From Bog-473 sp963807775 (GTDB taxonomy: Bacteria; Actinomycetota; Acidimicrobiia; Acidimicrobiales; RAAP-2): DNA of 64,000 nucleotides. Each line of letters opens with the position of its first letter. Positions within the stretch are counted from its first letter, which is position 1. Below the pieces are notes generated by a model. That model was not told where the DNA came from and made no database searches. It saw only the letters and a list, made by a program, of their open reading frames with translations. Position numbers and translations under genes: made by a program. Where the stretch lies: assembly GCA_963807775.1 (NCBI GenBank), contig CAWECY010000017.1, positions 558,001 through 622,000 on the forward strand, written 5' to 3'. This document shows positions 43,501 to 53,615 of the stretch, in pieces.

Positions 43501-45576
43501 GACCTGCGCGCCACCGCGTCTTCCACCGTTGACGACAACAGCAGCACCACGTGGCAGCCCGGCCTCGGCACGTCGTCGCAACTGGGCACCATGCTCACGT
43601 ACAACCTGAAGAAGCCACAGACCCTGAGCAACCTCACCCTGCAGGTGGTGGCCGACGGACGGCACTCCGTGCCCACCTCATTGACGATCACCTCGGGCAC
43701 GCAGACGCGCTCGGTCACGTTGCCACCCATCGCCGACAGCACCGTGCCCAACGCGGTGACCACGGTGCCGGTCTCCTTCCCGGCGTTGACCGGCCAGACG
43801 TTTGTCATCACCTTCACCGGTGTGCGCGACGAGTACGCCGCCAACTACTACTCGGCCGGTCCCCTGGCGCTGCCGCTGGGCATCGCCGAGGTCGGCCTCC
43901 CCGGCGTCACGGCTCCCCCCACGCCGGCCCAGGTCCCGGGCAACTGTGTGTCAAATCTGCTCACCATCGACGGCCAGCCCATCGATGTCGCCGTGGTCGG
44001 GTCGACCTCGCAGGCGCTCGACAACGGCGAAATGCAGCTCGTGCCGTGCGGGGCCGACGCCAAGGGGATCACGCTGGCTGCCGGCACTCACGTCGTCCAG
44101 ACCGCGCTGGGCCACAACCCGCCCTGTGCCAACGCACCCACGACCTGTACGGGGTGGAACATCGACCAGCTGGTCCTGGATTCCGCCCCCGGGGGCGGCA
44201 CCGGCCCGGCCGCCACCCCGACGTCCGCCGGCACGCCACTGCTGCCGGCCACCCAGCCCGGGCCCGTCCCGACCGTGACCCAGACGGCCTCCCACATCGA
44301 CAGCCAGCAGGTCTCGGTGACCGGCGCTGACGCGCCGTTCGAATTTGTGATGGGTCAGAGCATCAACAAGGGCTGGCAGGCCGTGGCCGAGCCCGCTCCG
44401 GGCGCGCCGTCGGGCTCGCACCCAGTCGACCTCGGCCCGCCCCAGCTAGTCGACGCCTTCGCCAACGGCTGGCACGTGACGGCGGCCGACCTGCGCGCCG
44501 TGGGCGGACCCGACTTCACGGTGGCCCTCACCTGGACGCCCCAGCGCGAGATCTGGGCCGCGCTGGCCATCTCGGCCGGAACCCTGCTGCTCTGTCTCGT
44601 CATGGGCTTCCTCCCCGTGCGCTGGCGCCGCGCCCTGCGGGCGCGCCTGCCCCGACGCCTGCGTGGCCCGGCAGGCCCGGACGCGCCCGAGCGCCCTGGG
44701 TCTCCCTTCGACGCCACCCATCTGGCACTCCCCACTTCGGCGGACCGCTCGACCGGCGCGCGCCCGCGCGGAGTCTGGCTCTTCGTCCGGGCTCTCCTCA
44801 TCGGTGCCGCCACCGGTGGCGTGGCCCTTTTGGTGACGCCACCGCTGGCCGGCCTGGCGGTCGCGGTCGTGGTCACCTTGGGGCTGCTCGTGCCCTGGCT
44901 CCGCGCCGTGGCGACAGTGGGCGCAGTGGCCTTCGTGGTCGCCGGATGCATCAACGTCGTGCGGGGCCAGCAGGTGCACCACTACTTGTCGGGTTCCAAC
45001 TGGGACGGCTCCTTCGTCAATGCCGGCAACCTCATCTGGATAGGCGTCGTGCTGCTACTGGCCGATGCCGTCATTTCCGCCTTCGGCTGGCGGGACAAGA
45101 AGCCGCTGAGCCGCCGCCGGTTGAAGGCCGGCCCGGCCCGTTCCCCCGGTGAACCCGCCGCGACCGACATCCAAGGGACACCCGCGGCACCTGACGTCCC
45201 AGAAGGAGCCGTGGCTCCAGACGTTTCTGAAGGGTCCGATGAAGGCGGGGCTGCGGAAGCGGCCGTCGGGCCCCAAGATCAACCGGTACCGGATGGCACC
45301 GAGGACCCTGAGATCCCGGACGAGACTGTGGAGCCAGAGATCCCGGAGGAGCCTGGGGCCCCGGACGAGACCGAGGAGCCAGAGATCCCGAAGGAGCCTG
45401 ACGCTCCGGAAGGGCCCCAAGAGCCTGAGGCGGTGCCGGATCGCCCCGAAGACCCTCAGGCGGTGCCGGATCAGCGTGAGGTGCCGGAGGTGCCCACAGA
45501 GCCTGAGATCCCGGAAGGGCCGGAGGTTCCCGCGGGGGACGATCCACCGGTTCCGGTTCCGGCCGGACCGGCGTAG
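40561..45576 (+). CDS. AftD-like alpha-(1→3)-arabinofuranosyltransferase
   Basis: A membrane protein of about 1671 residues from the ATG at 40561; an in-frame start at 40516 is less likely. The N-terminal half is a GT-C polytopic domain, with PGVITPDTKTYLYLDP in the first periplasmic loop. The segment matches the DUF3367/AftD family that adds arabinose from decaprenyl-phosphoryl arabinose to arabinan. Large periplasmic parts with galactose-binding-like beta domains follow (DGNLDTAWITG and a later repeat, SSTTWQPGLG). Four C-terminal membrane helices precede a cytoplasmic tail of about 130 residues made of Pro/Glu repeats. No frameshift is seen. The acceptor polymer in this organism is unknown. 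Confidence 0.87.
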   Translation: MSSSTTDTAPRGRHAAPRSPATGARWWWIAGLAVLAALAYIPALAVHPGVITPDTKTYLYLDPLNFLSQVAFMWNPTVALGTVTHEYIGYLLPMGPFYAVFHLAGVPVWVAQRLWLGSILFAAGLGILYLSRVLGLSGPGPTAAALAYMLSPYFLQYAGRISVILLPWAGLPFMLGLTIVALRRGGWREPAVFAIVVAVVSGINATSIIYVGVAPILWLLYAVVVLREATWRHALGTAFKIGLLTLGACLWWIAGLEVEAAYGVNVLKYTETVPSTSATSNAADILRGLGYWYFYGTDHLGPWTNAAVRYTQEIALLATSFAVPVVAVVAAAFVRWRERAFFLVLLFVGLVLAVGPFPFTHPTAIGGVLKSFMTNTTAGLALRSTDRATPLVLLALSMLLASGLTALYRRLTVVGIVTAVAVAALVVANNPSMFNGDTIANNFTQPASLPSYEMAAIDHLNATHPGTRVFAIPGNDFASYRWGDTIDTPQPAFLTRDFVTREQQIMGSIATADTLYATDGPIQDGIANMNTIAPMARLMGAGDLMVEYDQNYEHYGVPQPQLLALQLLQTPLGLTDPISFGSPRPNVSMVSTLNEQDLSVPGNLTWPSPIVTYTVPDPRSLLRGESDSGAVVMEGDATGLNNLAGLGLLNTDSAIYYAGTLAGDPARLESLASQGAQLVVTDTNRKQAFRWDTLTANTGYTETPSDDPAKSDLSDSPIELFPGTTDTSKTYATYVGAVNVTASSYGNSVSYTPEDQAYSAIDGNLDTAWITGTFVPDPAGQWWQAQFTNPVTTDHIDLVQPQHGDRSRWVSSVTLTFDGKDPIRYELTDASHLPTGQTLTFPARTFHTLRVTIDGTTDNTAPPLSAAAVGFAEVAIPGVQVRQILQMPTQMLSTLGDTSLADRLSLVMTRDRTSSFPPRSDPETTIARTFTLPTPRTFTLSGSASLSALIPDDEIDRLVGRVSTASSDLASAYSSGRLPGDLRATASSTVDDNSSTTWQPGLGTSSQLGTMLTYNLKKPQTLSNLTLQVVADGRHSVPTSLTITSGTQTRSVTLPPIADSTVPNAVTTVPVSFPALTGQTFVITFTGVRDEYAANYYSAGPLALPLGIAEVGLPGVTAPPTPAQVPGNCVSNLLTIDGQPIDVAVVGSTSQALDNGEMQLVPCGADAKGITLAAGTHVVQTALGHNPPCANAPTTCTGWNIDQLVLDSAPGGGTGPAATPTSAGTPLLPATQPGPVPTVTQTASHIDSQQVSVTGADAPFEFVMGQSINKGWQAVAEPAPGAPSGSHPVDLGPPQLVDAFANGWHVTAADLRAVGGPDFTVALTWTPQREIWAALAISAGTLLLCLVMGFLPVRWRRALRARLPRRLRGPAGPDAPERPGSPFDATHLALPTSADRSTGARPRGVWLFVRALLIGAATGGVALLVTPPLAGLAVAVVVTLGLLVPWLRAVATVGAVAFVVAGCINVVRGQQVHHYLSGSNWDGSFVNAGNLIWIGVVLLLADAVISAFGWRDKKPLSRRRLKAGPARSPGEPAATDIQGTPAAPDVPEGAVAPDVSEGSDEGGAAEAAVGPQDQPVPDGTEDPEIPDETVEPEIPEEPGAPDETEEPEIPKEPDAPEGPQEPEAVPDRPEDPQAVPDQREVPEVPTEPEIPEGPEVPAGDDPPVPVPAGPA

Positions 45577-45773
45577 TCAGCCCCGGTTAGGGCGTCTCAC
45601 CGCGCAGGCAATCTGTGCGGGAACGGCCTGCCGTGCATACTCGGCGCGCCGAACGGGTATGTCTGTCACGGACCCGGCGGGGGCATCCCCTCATAATCGT
45701 CACTGACGAGGCTCGCGTCGCGGACTGGCACGGCAGGAATGCCCAGCGCTCCAGGGTTGGCGCGGGCTGGCGA

Positions 45774-46985
45774 TCAGGCAGGGGCGGCCACCTGCCCCGC
45801 TAGCGCTTCCAGGGCGCGGCGGGCGGTGGCGTCCCAGGTGAACCACTTGGCCCTGGCCAGTGCGCCCTTGGACAAGCGGCTCCGCAGGACGTCGTCGCCG
45901 AGTACGCGAGCGAGCGCCGGGCCTAGCTGACCCGGTTCGTCTACCAGCAGCCCGGACTCCCCGTCGACGACAGCATCACGGTGACCGGCGATATCGGTCG
46001 CCACGGCCGGCGTGCCGCAGGCGGCCGCCTCGGTCAAGGTCATGCCCCAACCCTCGCGCTGCGAGCTGCTGGCCACGACCCAGGCCCGTCGGTACCACGA
46101 CACGAGCTCGTCATCCTCGACATGCCCGCGGAGCGAGACCCAATCGTCGGCGCCGAGTTCGGAGCGCTTGGACTCGAGCGCCTGCCGCTCGTAGCCCTCG
46201 CCGATGATCACGGCCTGCAGGTCGGGCTGGTCAGCTTTGACCTTGGCCAGGGCCCGCAGTAGCTCGTCGAAGCGTTTCACCGGAACCAGCCGCCCGACAG
46301 CCACCACCAGCGGCACCGGCGAGCGCTGACCGCCTGGCGTGTAGCGGCTGTCCACCCCCGGCGGGGCGACCGAGACGCGGTCAGGGTGCATGCCGAGCAG
46401 CTCGACGATCTCGGCGCGCGAGGACTCCGACAGGGTCACGATGCGACTGCGTCGGTACAGCGGCGGCGCCAGGCGCCGCTCCATGATGTCGCCCAGGCGC
46501 GCGAGTGCAGGCGGCAGCACCATGCCCCACATCTCGGCATGGACATGGTGGAGGAAGACGATGCGCGGGCCCTGGTACCACAGGGGGGAGAGGAACGGCA
46601 TGCCGTTCCAGATCTCGACCAAAGCGTCTCCGGGCCGGTGCCCCATGCGGAGACCCTCCCAGGCGGCGCCGGGAAAGACTGCATAGCGGCCCGATCGGCG
46701 CAGGACCCGGTAGCCGTCTCGGGTCAGGGCAGCAGGCGCGTCGGGGACGCCCGAGGTGCGGAAGGTGACGTCGAGGCCGGCGGCCGCCCACCGCGAGGCG
46801 ACCATATGGGCGTGCAACTCCGAACCGCCCGCCTCGGGATCGTCCAGGTCGCGCCACGCCACCATGTGGATGCGGCGGATACCGGCTTCGGCCGCAATGG
46901 CGCCCAAGACTTCGGCATCCGACTTGGCGTACTGGTGGGGTCCCGGGTCGGGCACGGCCGCGATCGGCCACACGTCGTCACCCAT
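45774..46985 (-). CDS. GT4-family glycosyltransferase
   Basis: A 403-residue GT-B enzyme. The N-terminal part contains MVAWRDLDDPEAGGSELHAH, typical for actinobacterial envelope glycosyltransferases. The donor domain has VAVGRLVPVKRFDELLRAL and the E-x7-E motif region GMTLTEAAACGTPAVATDIAGH. It would transfer a nucleotide sugar to a lipid-linked or glycan acceptor on the cytoplasmic side. It follows the flippase gene after four bases, so the pair acts in one pathway of assembly and export. Confidence 0.88.
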   Translation of the reverse strand: MGDDVWPIAAVPDPGPHQYAKSDAEVLGAIAAEAGIRRIHMVAWRDLDDPEAGGSELHAHMVASRWAAAGLDVTFRTSGVPDAPAALTRDGYRVLRRSGRYAVFPGAAWEGLRMGHRPGDALVEIWNGMPFLSPLWYQGPRIVFLHHVHAEMWGMVLPPALARLGDIMERRLAPPLYRRSRIVTLSESSRAEIVELLGMHPDRVSVAPPGVDSRYTPGGQRSPVPLVVAVGRLVPVKRFDELLRALAKVKADQPDLQAVIIGEGYERQALESKRSELGADDWVSLRGHVEDDELVSWYRRAWVVASSSQREGWGMTLTEAAACGTPAVATDIAGHRDAVVDGESGLLVDEPGQLGPALARVLGDDVLRSRLSKGALARAKWFTWDATARRALEALAGQVAAPA

Positions 46986-46989
46986 CGGG

Positions 46990-48465
46990 TCAGGTTAACC
47001 TCGCCGGCTCCCCCCGAAGTCGTACCCGGTGCACCACGATGAACCCGGCCACGATCACCGCCAGCACCGCGGCTTGCACGGCCAGGTCGACCAGCGCCGT
47101 GGCCCGGGGCGCCCCGTGGACCCCGACCACGGCAAGCGTGAGCGCCACCGCGCCCAACACCAGCACCACCGCCACCCATCGGTGGCCGACCGCGAGCAGG
47201 TACATGGTCAGGATCACCGACACGCTGAGCATGATCATGGCCACCACCAGGGGGGCCAGAGCGTCCGAGGCGGACGTGTAGGCGTGGTGGTAGACGATCT
47301 GAAGCAGCTGCTCGGGCGCAAGCAAGGCCGTCCCCAGGAGCAGGATCGAGGGGATACCGAGGAGAACGAGCACGACGGCCAGCTGGCGGAGCGCGTGCCC
47401 GCCCTGGCGCCACCGGATGGCCGCCTCGGGCAGCAGGTACCCGCCGAGCACGATGGCGCCGAAGACGATGGCCTTGCTGGTCACCGACACAGCGGCGTAG
47501 GCCCCGGAGTGGCCCGGGTTGTCGCGCCCGACCACGAGCACGTCCACGTTCTGGAGAACCGCCACCATGGAGAGGGATACCGACGCGACGAACAAGTCGA
47601 GCGCCACCGTGCGCCGCTCCGATGCCTGGCCGCCGAGGACGGGGTCGGGACGCAGCGCCGCCACCCAGCCCGTCGCGGCCGTGACCCGGGGGGCCTGGCC
47701 GGGCGTCCATGCCCGCACGGCGGCGTAACGGGCATGGCCGGTGGCCACCACCTCGCCGATCAGCACACCAACGGCGGCGCCCGATGGACCGAAGCCGGCC
47801 AACACGAGGACGAGCACCGCAACCAGCCGTATCCCCATCTCCACCACCAGATTCAGTGCGAGCGGACGGTAGGCCCGGTGCGCCTGGAGCAGGCCGCGGT
47901 CGAGCGAGAGGAGCACGAAGAATGCTGCCGCCGTGAGGATGGCCGCGATGCCGACGCCGCTCTGCTGGTTGAGCAGCACAGCCACCCCGTGCCGGCTGGC
48001 GAAGACGATGACCGCCCAGAGCAGGACCAGCATGGTGCCCTGGCGGTGCACCCGTCCGGCCCAGCGCCGCACCAGGTGGCCGGTGCCGTCCTCGTGCCAC
48101 ATCGTGACGCGGCGCACGACGGCGACCACCACGGCCGAACCGGGCATGGACAAAATGAGGTAGAGCCCGGTCAGCTGGTTGAGGACGCCATAGCTGTGGG
48201 GCGAGAGCAGCCGGGCGAGAGCCACCGTGAGGACGACGCTCGCCCCGTTGGCCACGACACCGGCAATGGCCAGGGGGCCCGCCTGCAGCAGCCCGGCCCG
48301 CATCGACTCAACTCCGGGCCGCGCCGCCGAATCGAGCAGCAGTTCCGCTCCGAGATTGGGCCCCACTGCGTTGGGGGCCAGGGACATCGCTGCAGGCACG
48401 CCCTCCACCAGGACTTCGGCCGCCGGAGCCTCGGTGGCCTCAGCGTCGGTCACGTGGGGATCCAT
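46990..48465 (-). CDS. Wzx/MATE-like polysaccharide flippase
   Basis: A 491-residue integral membrane protein with about 12–14 hydrophobic segments. The pattern (GVLNQLTGLYLILSMPGSA, then VVAVVRRVTMW, and later LLQAHRAYRPLALNLVVEMG) fits the polysaccharide-transporter branch of the MATE superfamily, which moves lipid-linked glycans across the membrane. The N-terminal 60 residues are soluble and acidic. It precedes the GT4 gene in a two-gene unit. The transported lipid is unknown. Confidence 0.82.
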   Translation of the reverse strand: MDPHVTDAEATEAPAAEVLVEGVPAAMSLAPNAVGPNLGAELLLDSAARPGVESMRAGLLQAGPLAIAGVVANGASVVLTVALARLLSPHSYGVLNQLTGLYLILSMPGSAVVVAVVRRVTMWHEDGTGHLVRRWAGRVHRQGTMLVLLWAVIVFASRHGVAVLLNQQSGVGIAAILTAAAFFVLLSLDRGLLQAHRAYRPLALNLVVEMGIRLVAVLVLVLAGFGPSGAAVGVLIGEVVATGHARYAAVRAWTPGQAPRVTAATGWVAALRPDPVLGGQASERRTVALDLFVASVSLSMVAVLQNVDVLVVGRDNPGHSGAYAAVSVTSKAIVFGAIVLGGYLLPEAAIRWRQGGHALRQLAVVLVLLGIPSILLLGTALLAPEQLLQIVYHHAYTSASDALAPLVVAMIMLSVSVILTMYLLAVGHRWVAVVLVLGAVALTLAVVGVHGAPRATALVDLAVQAAVLAVIVAGFIVVHRVRLRGEPARLT

Positions 48466-48794
48466 GCCGTCTGGTCTTGCCGTTCGACCTGACCGATCTC
48501 GGGCAGTTTTTCCGGCCGGGGCTGGCCGTGGGGCGGGAGGTCACTGGGGTTGACGTAGGGCATGGTGAACAGCACCACTCTGGCACCAAACTCGGCCGAT
48601 TTGGAGTTGGCCTGCCGCAACCTGAGTGCTCAAAGGTTGCCGTATACGGCTCAGCACCGCTTGCCCAGGACTCGCCGTATACGGCTCAAAACGACATGCC
48701 CGCGGCTCGCCGTATACCGATCGAGACCGCTCTCCCAACCCTGGTCTGGCCACCGGACAGGACCAGGCCCGACCACCAAGAAATGAGGCCCCGA
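48466..48794. repeat. Gene-free region with three 35-bp tandem repeats around CCGTATACGG
   Basis: No gene is seen here. The palindrome CCGTATACGG occurs at 48640–48649 and 48675–48684, and as CCGTATACCG at 48710–48719, exactly 35 bases apart. The surrounding unit is also partly repeated (CTCGCCGTATACGGCTCA, then TGCCC). The array lies upstream of the flippase gene and could be a set of operators on its promoter. Three degenerate units without spacers do not make a CRISPR array. Confidence 0.6.
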
Positions 48795-50790
48795 TCAGCC
48801 GACCTTGGTCGCCGCCGCCCTCGTCGCTTCGGTTACCTCGACGCACTCGGCCACCCGTAGGTTGACCGTGACCCGACCCGCCGGACCCTCGAACTTGTCC
48901 ACGCAGGCGGTCAGGGCTGCGGTCCCCACCGGCCACGGCTGGTCCAGGCCCAGCTGCACGTTGTCCCAGACCCACGCCCCGGCCTGAATGGTGGGCAGGC
49001 GCCCCAGTGCCGCGGTGAAGAAGGCGGCGGCGTAGGTGGGGTCGCGACCCTGTTGCAGACCCGGAGCGGCCAGGTCGGTGGCGACGACGACCGTGGTGAC
49101 CTGCCAGACCGAGAGTGCGTGGCGCACCGCGGCCAACTGGGCCGCGGTAGCCCCCGGCTCGGGAACCCCCACGCCAAAGCCGAGGTAGGCCAGCAGCGTG
49201 AACCCCTCGCGGCCGAGCCCTGTCGACGGACCGCGCCTTGCGGGCCGCCCCCACCGGCCTGGTCGTAGGTCATGCGGTTGACCGCCTGCCAGGACATGGC
49301 CGATTGGATGCCCGAGAAGGGCGCCGGATAGGACAGCAGGACCCGCCCCGGCGGCAGCGTGGGTGCCACCGAGGTGTACCACCGGGGCAGGAGGACCGCC
49401 CGCATGGCGAACGGGAGGTCGGGCGCGAAGGTGGTGGCGACCGGCACCAGCGCCAGTGCGGCCACGGCGACGGCGCCCGAGCGCGCCACGCCAGTCGGGC
49501 GCCAGCGCATGGACACGGTCGACCACCACGGCCAGCATGACGCCGGCGGCGAGGTACCCCACAGCCATGAAGCGCTGCTCGATCACGTTCTCGATCAGTG
49601 GCAGCCGGGCGAAGAGGTCGGCCGGCACCAGGGTCCAGCGCCCCGGGGTCGTGCGCAGCGAGCACCAGACGCAGACCGCCAGCACGCCGCCGAAGAACCA
49701 CAGCCGACGGTCGCGCCAAAAGGCCACGAGACCGCCGGCAAGTACGACCAGCAGCGTCCAGCCCAGGTAGCCGCCCGAGGGCAGGGGTGACCCCTCGTAC
49801 CCCCCGAGGCCCAGATAGATCTTGGCGCTCCCCCGCGCCAGCTGCGGCGAGACGAAGCTGCCCCAGTCCAAGCCGCCGATGTAGCCCAGGGAAACGGACG
49901 GCCAGACCAGGCCCGACAGGTGGGCCGGCCCCTCGCAGGGCGAACCACACCGGCCAGGCCAGCAGGACCACGCCGGCGCCTGCGCCGACGGCCAGGCCCC
50001 GGGCGGCATGGGGGGCACGCCGCCGCAGCTCGGCCGGGTCGGACACCAGGGCGGCGGCCACCACCATGATGATGCCGACGGCGGCCAGCAGGACCACGAT
50101 GACGAGGAGCTCAGAGGAGAGGAAGAACTGCCCGAAGAGCAGAAGCCCGAGCGCCAGGCCGTCCACCCAGGCCCGGTGGCGCTGGCGGATCAGGAGCTCG
50201 TCGAGCACGGCCAGGATGAGCGGGATGAGCATCAACGAGGCCGTCATGAGGTGGGCGAACTCCAGGCCGGTGAGCACGAAGGGCGAGAAGCCGAAGAGCA
50301 GCCCGCCGAGGAAGGCGGCCGGCGTCCAGGGGGCCCAGCGCCGCAGCACCAGGAAGGCGAAGAAGGCGCTCAGGGCGGGTGTCACCGTGGAGGCCACGTT
50401 CAGCGAGGCGACCGGGCCCCAGATCCAGGTGACGGGAACCAGGGGCAGGCTCTCCCCCATGACCGACGTCTGCGACAGCAGGTTGATCCCGGTCGGGTGG
50501 AACAGCGCCGTCGAGTAGAAGGGGTTCTGCCCGTGGGCCAGCGCGGTGGCGGGCCACTGGAAGAACCACAGGAACAGGGCCGGGTCGCCGCAGCCGCACA
50601 GCGTGTGGGTCGTGGCGCCGTCGGCCCAGGCGTGCACCCACAGGACGAAGCCGAGAAGCAGGTAGACCACCCCGACGGCGCTGAGCGTCATCCAGGGGCG
50701 CCACCACCGCACCTCGAGCGACGCCCCCACAGGGGCGGCGTGCTTAGCCAGGATCGAGGGTGCCGGTCGGCTGGGCGTGTCCGTGACCAT
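48795..50790 (-). CDS. GT-C-type polytopic membrane protein, interrupted by three frameshifts
   Basis: A membrane protein of about 665 residues when corrected. It has roughly ten transmembrane helices in the first 450 residues and a C-terminal soluble domain. The segments DPALFLWFFQWPATALAHGQNPF and FHPTGINLLSQTS resemble GT-C glycosyltransferase loops of actinobacterial envelope proteins; no family is certain. Frame changes occur near 49930, 49490 and 49245; protein-like sequence continues after each. The start at 50790 overlaps the oxidoreductase gene by 47 bases, so a later start is possible. The last residues (TVNLRVAECVEVTEATRAAA) look complete. Confidence 0.65.
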
Positions 50791-52265
50791 GCCCGTGGTG
50801 GGCGTGGTCGGGGCGCCGGGGCAGCACGGGGGCGTCGCGGCCGGTCGAACCGGACTCGTGGTACTCCTCCTCCACGTTCACCGTCCACACGTCGTGGTCG
50901 GCCCCGCCGATGTTCTCCACGGTCAGCAGCGCGGTGTACATGGAGTGGTCCTGGTTGTTGTACTTGTGCATGCCGTTGCGGCCGACCGGGTGGATGTTGG
51001 GCGCCTCGGCCTCGATCCACTTGCGGATCGTGCTCGACGTTGTCCTTGTAGGCGAAGTCGTAGTACGGGTAGGCCTTGGGCACGCGCACCACGTAGCCGT
51101 GCTCGACGTCGCCCTCGGCGGCCAGCCCGAGCGCGATGAGCTCCTTGGTCCCCAGTGCGATGAGGTCGTCGTCGGCCATGTTCCACATGGCGTCGCCCTC
51201 GAAGACGAAGTACTCGAGGCCGAGGCAGGTGCGGCCGTCCTTGACCAGGTAGGGCGACCACGAGCCGTAGTTCTGGATGCGCCCCACCTCGACGTCGGTG
51301 GCGTGGATGTAGATCCAGTTGTCGGGGAAGCTGCGCGACTGCGGGACGACCAGCGCCACGGTCAGGTAGTCGCGGTAGTGCAGGTCGTCGGCCGCCGCGA
51401 GGACCTCGGCCGGGGGCGGCGGCTCGATGGTGTTGACCAGCTCGCGCATGGGCATGGTGGAGATCACGTGCGCGGCGGGGACGGTGTGCGCGGCGCCGTC
51501 CTGCACGTAGGTGACGCTCGTGGCCCGTCCGTGCTCGACGTGGATGGTGGTCAGCCGCGCCTGCATCTCGACCGTCCCCCCGGCGGCCCGCACCTTGTCC
51601 GTGCAGACCTCCCACATCATGCCGGGACCGTACTTGGGGTACTGGAACTCCTCGATGAGCGTGGTGATGTCGGTCTGGCTGCGCTTGGGCAGGAAGGCGT
51701 TGAGCACGGCCTTGCGCAGATCGAGGTTCTTGACGCGCTGGGCGGCCCAGTCGGCCGGCATGTCGCTCACCGAGACGCCCCACACCTTCTCGGTGTAGGT
51801 CTTGAAGAAGTGGCGGTAGAGGCGCCAGCCGAAGCGCGCCACCAGCCAGCCCTCGTAGTTGTTCTGGTCCTTGGGCGGGCGGACGCGGGCCCACACGTAG
51901 GAGAACCCGCACAGGATGGCCTCCCACAGTCCGAGGTTCTTGAGGGCGTTCATGGCCCGGAGCGGGTAGTCGATGAATTTCCCGTTGTAGTAGATGCGGC
52001 TCATGCGGGGCCGCAGCATGAAGTCGCCCTCGGGGAGGATCTCGTGCCAGAGGGCTTCGACCTCGGGGACCTTGGTGAAGAAGCGGTGGCCGCCCAGGTC
52101 GAAGCGCCACCCGTCGCGCTCCACGGTCCGGCTGATGCCGCCGACCTGGTCGTCGGCCTCGAGCACCAGGGGGTGCTGGCCCTGCTTGGTGAGGAGGTAG
52201 GCGGCGGTGAGGCCACCGGGGCCGGCACCCGCGATGACGACGGGGGTTTCCTGCTGCACGGCCAT
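50744..52265 (-). CDS. FAD-dependent oxidoreductase (UDP-galactopyranose-mutase/amine-oxidase-like), one frameshift
   Basis: A flavoprotein of about 506 residues when corrected. The FAD-binding motif GAGPGGLTAAYLL is at residues 13–25, LEADDQVGGISRT follows, and the protein continues with RFDLGGHRFFTK. The order resembles the UDP-galactopyranose mutase / protoporphyrinogen oxidase superfamily. An extra base near 51029 shifts the frame. After it the conserved C-terminal part (RKWIEAEAPNIHPVGRNGMH, then YNNQDHSMYTALL) continues to 50744 and ends in a His-rich tail. Between glycosyltransferase genes, a role in making or altering a sugar or polyprenyl donor is likely but unproven. Confidence 0.78.
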
Positions 52266-52395
52266 GTCGGAGAAGCAGGTTAGTGGACCATTTGGGGGGC
52301 TCGGGGAGGGTGATGGGGCGGCCCCGCCGGGTGCCGGCTTGCGCCGGTGGGGCGCGGCGCGGCGCCGCTGGTGCCACCCCCGGCCGGCCGCCCCC

Positions 52396-53615
52396 TTAGG
52401 GCACGGAGATGTTCAGGAAGGCCAGCAGGGCGTAGCCGGCCAACCCGGCGGCCAAGAGGGACAGGACGGCCCGCTCGACCTGCGACTGCGTGAGAACCAC
52501 GGCGGCGGCCATGCTCAACGGGAAGGCGCTCAGGGCGTAGCGCTCGAAGGAGTCGAGATTGGTGCCGGACACGGCCACGGCCAGGACGGCGGCAGCGAAC
52601 AGGGTGTAGGGGGCGGGCAGCCGGCGCCAGCACACGACGAGCATGGCCAGGGCGAGCACCACCCAGGGCACGTGCAGGGCCGTGCCCACGTGCTGGTGGA
52701 GCACCCCCTTGGCGTCGTCGAAGAGGGTGGTGACCGGGTCGGAGAGGTTGCCGTGGTGCGAGCTCTGCAGCTGCACCCGCACCGGCGCCCACCAGTCGTT
52801 CACGGTGTGCTTGGCCCAGGCGGCGAACGCGGCCAGCCCGAGGAAGGGCGCGACGGCGGCGACGACGCCGGCGACGCGCTCGGAGCGCCCCAGGCGCGGC
52901 CACCAGCGGATGACCTCGGCCGCCACGGCCAAGAAGAGGAGGACGCCGATGGGGCGGGTCAGGGCGGCCGCGAAGGCCAGCGCCGCCGCCAGGGCGAAGC
53001 GGGGACGGCCCTCGGCGGCGGCGGGCGCAGGGCCAGGAAGCAACCGACGGCGAAGACGAGGAGGACGGCTTCGGCGTACCCCATGACGAGCACGAAGGCG
53101 GCGGGCAGGAGGCTCAGGATCCAGACGGCGCGCCGGGCCACCGCGGGCGGGCCCGCCTCGCGGCGCACCAGGACGTAGAGCATGGCGGTGGCGGCCAAGG
53201 CGGCGGCGTTGGCCAAGAGGACGAGCGCCGGCCCGTCACCGAGGCCGGGCACCTCGGCCAGCCCGTGGGTGAGCAACGGCACCAGGGGGAAGAAGCGGAG
53301 CGACTGCGCGCCGAGCGGCCCGTAGCCCTGGCGGGCGATCGTCTCGTACCAGCCGGCATCCCAGCCGAGCAGGCCGGCGTGCACGCGGGCGGCCGTCGCC
53401 GCGTCCGGGTGGGTGCGGTCGACCACGAAGTGCGCCAGCCCCAACACACCGAGAACGACGATCCGGGCCACCACGTAGGGCGGGATCGCCTCCCGCAGCG
53501 ACTCGGGCAGCCGGCGCCACTGGTGAGATACGAAGCCGAGCGCACCGTTCCGGGTGCCGGGGGCGGCGGTGCCGTCCACCGCGGCCGCCGCCGCGCTCCC
53601 GGCCACGGCCGTCAT
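52396..53615 (-). CDS. PIG-V-like mannosyltransferase-family membrane protein, one frameshift
   Basis: A membrane glycosyltransferase of about 405 residues when corrected. The first luminal-type loop HAGLLGWDAGWYETIARQGYGP carries the D-x-x-W/Y pattern typical of PIG-V-like GT-C enzymes, which use polyprenyl-phosphate mannose. The frame changes between about 53015 and 53035. The rest (FALAAALAFAAALTRPIGVL … SGTNLDSFERYALSAFPL) continues to 52396. The ATG at 53615 overlaps the stop of the upstream GT39-like gene (ATGA). Confidence 0.75.

Noticed and set aside
48640..48719. Possible CRISPR remnant, because of regular 35-base spacing
   Set aside because: The whole 35-base unit is partly repeated, there are no unique spacers between conserved repeats, and no cas genes are present.
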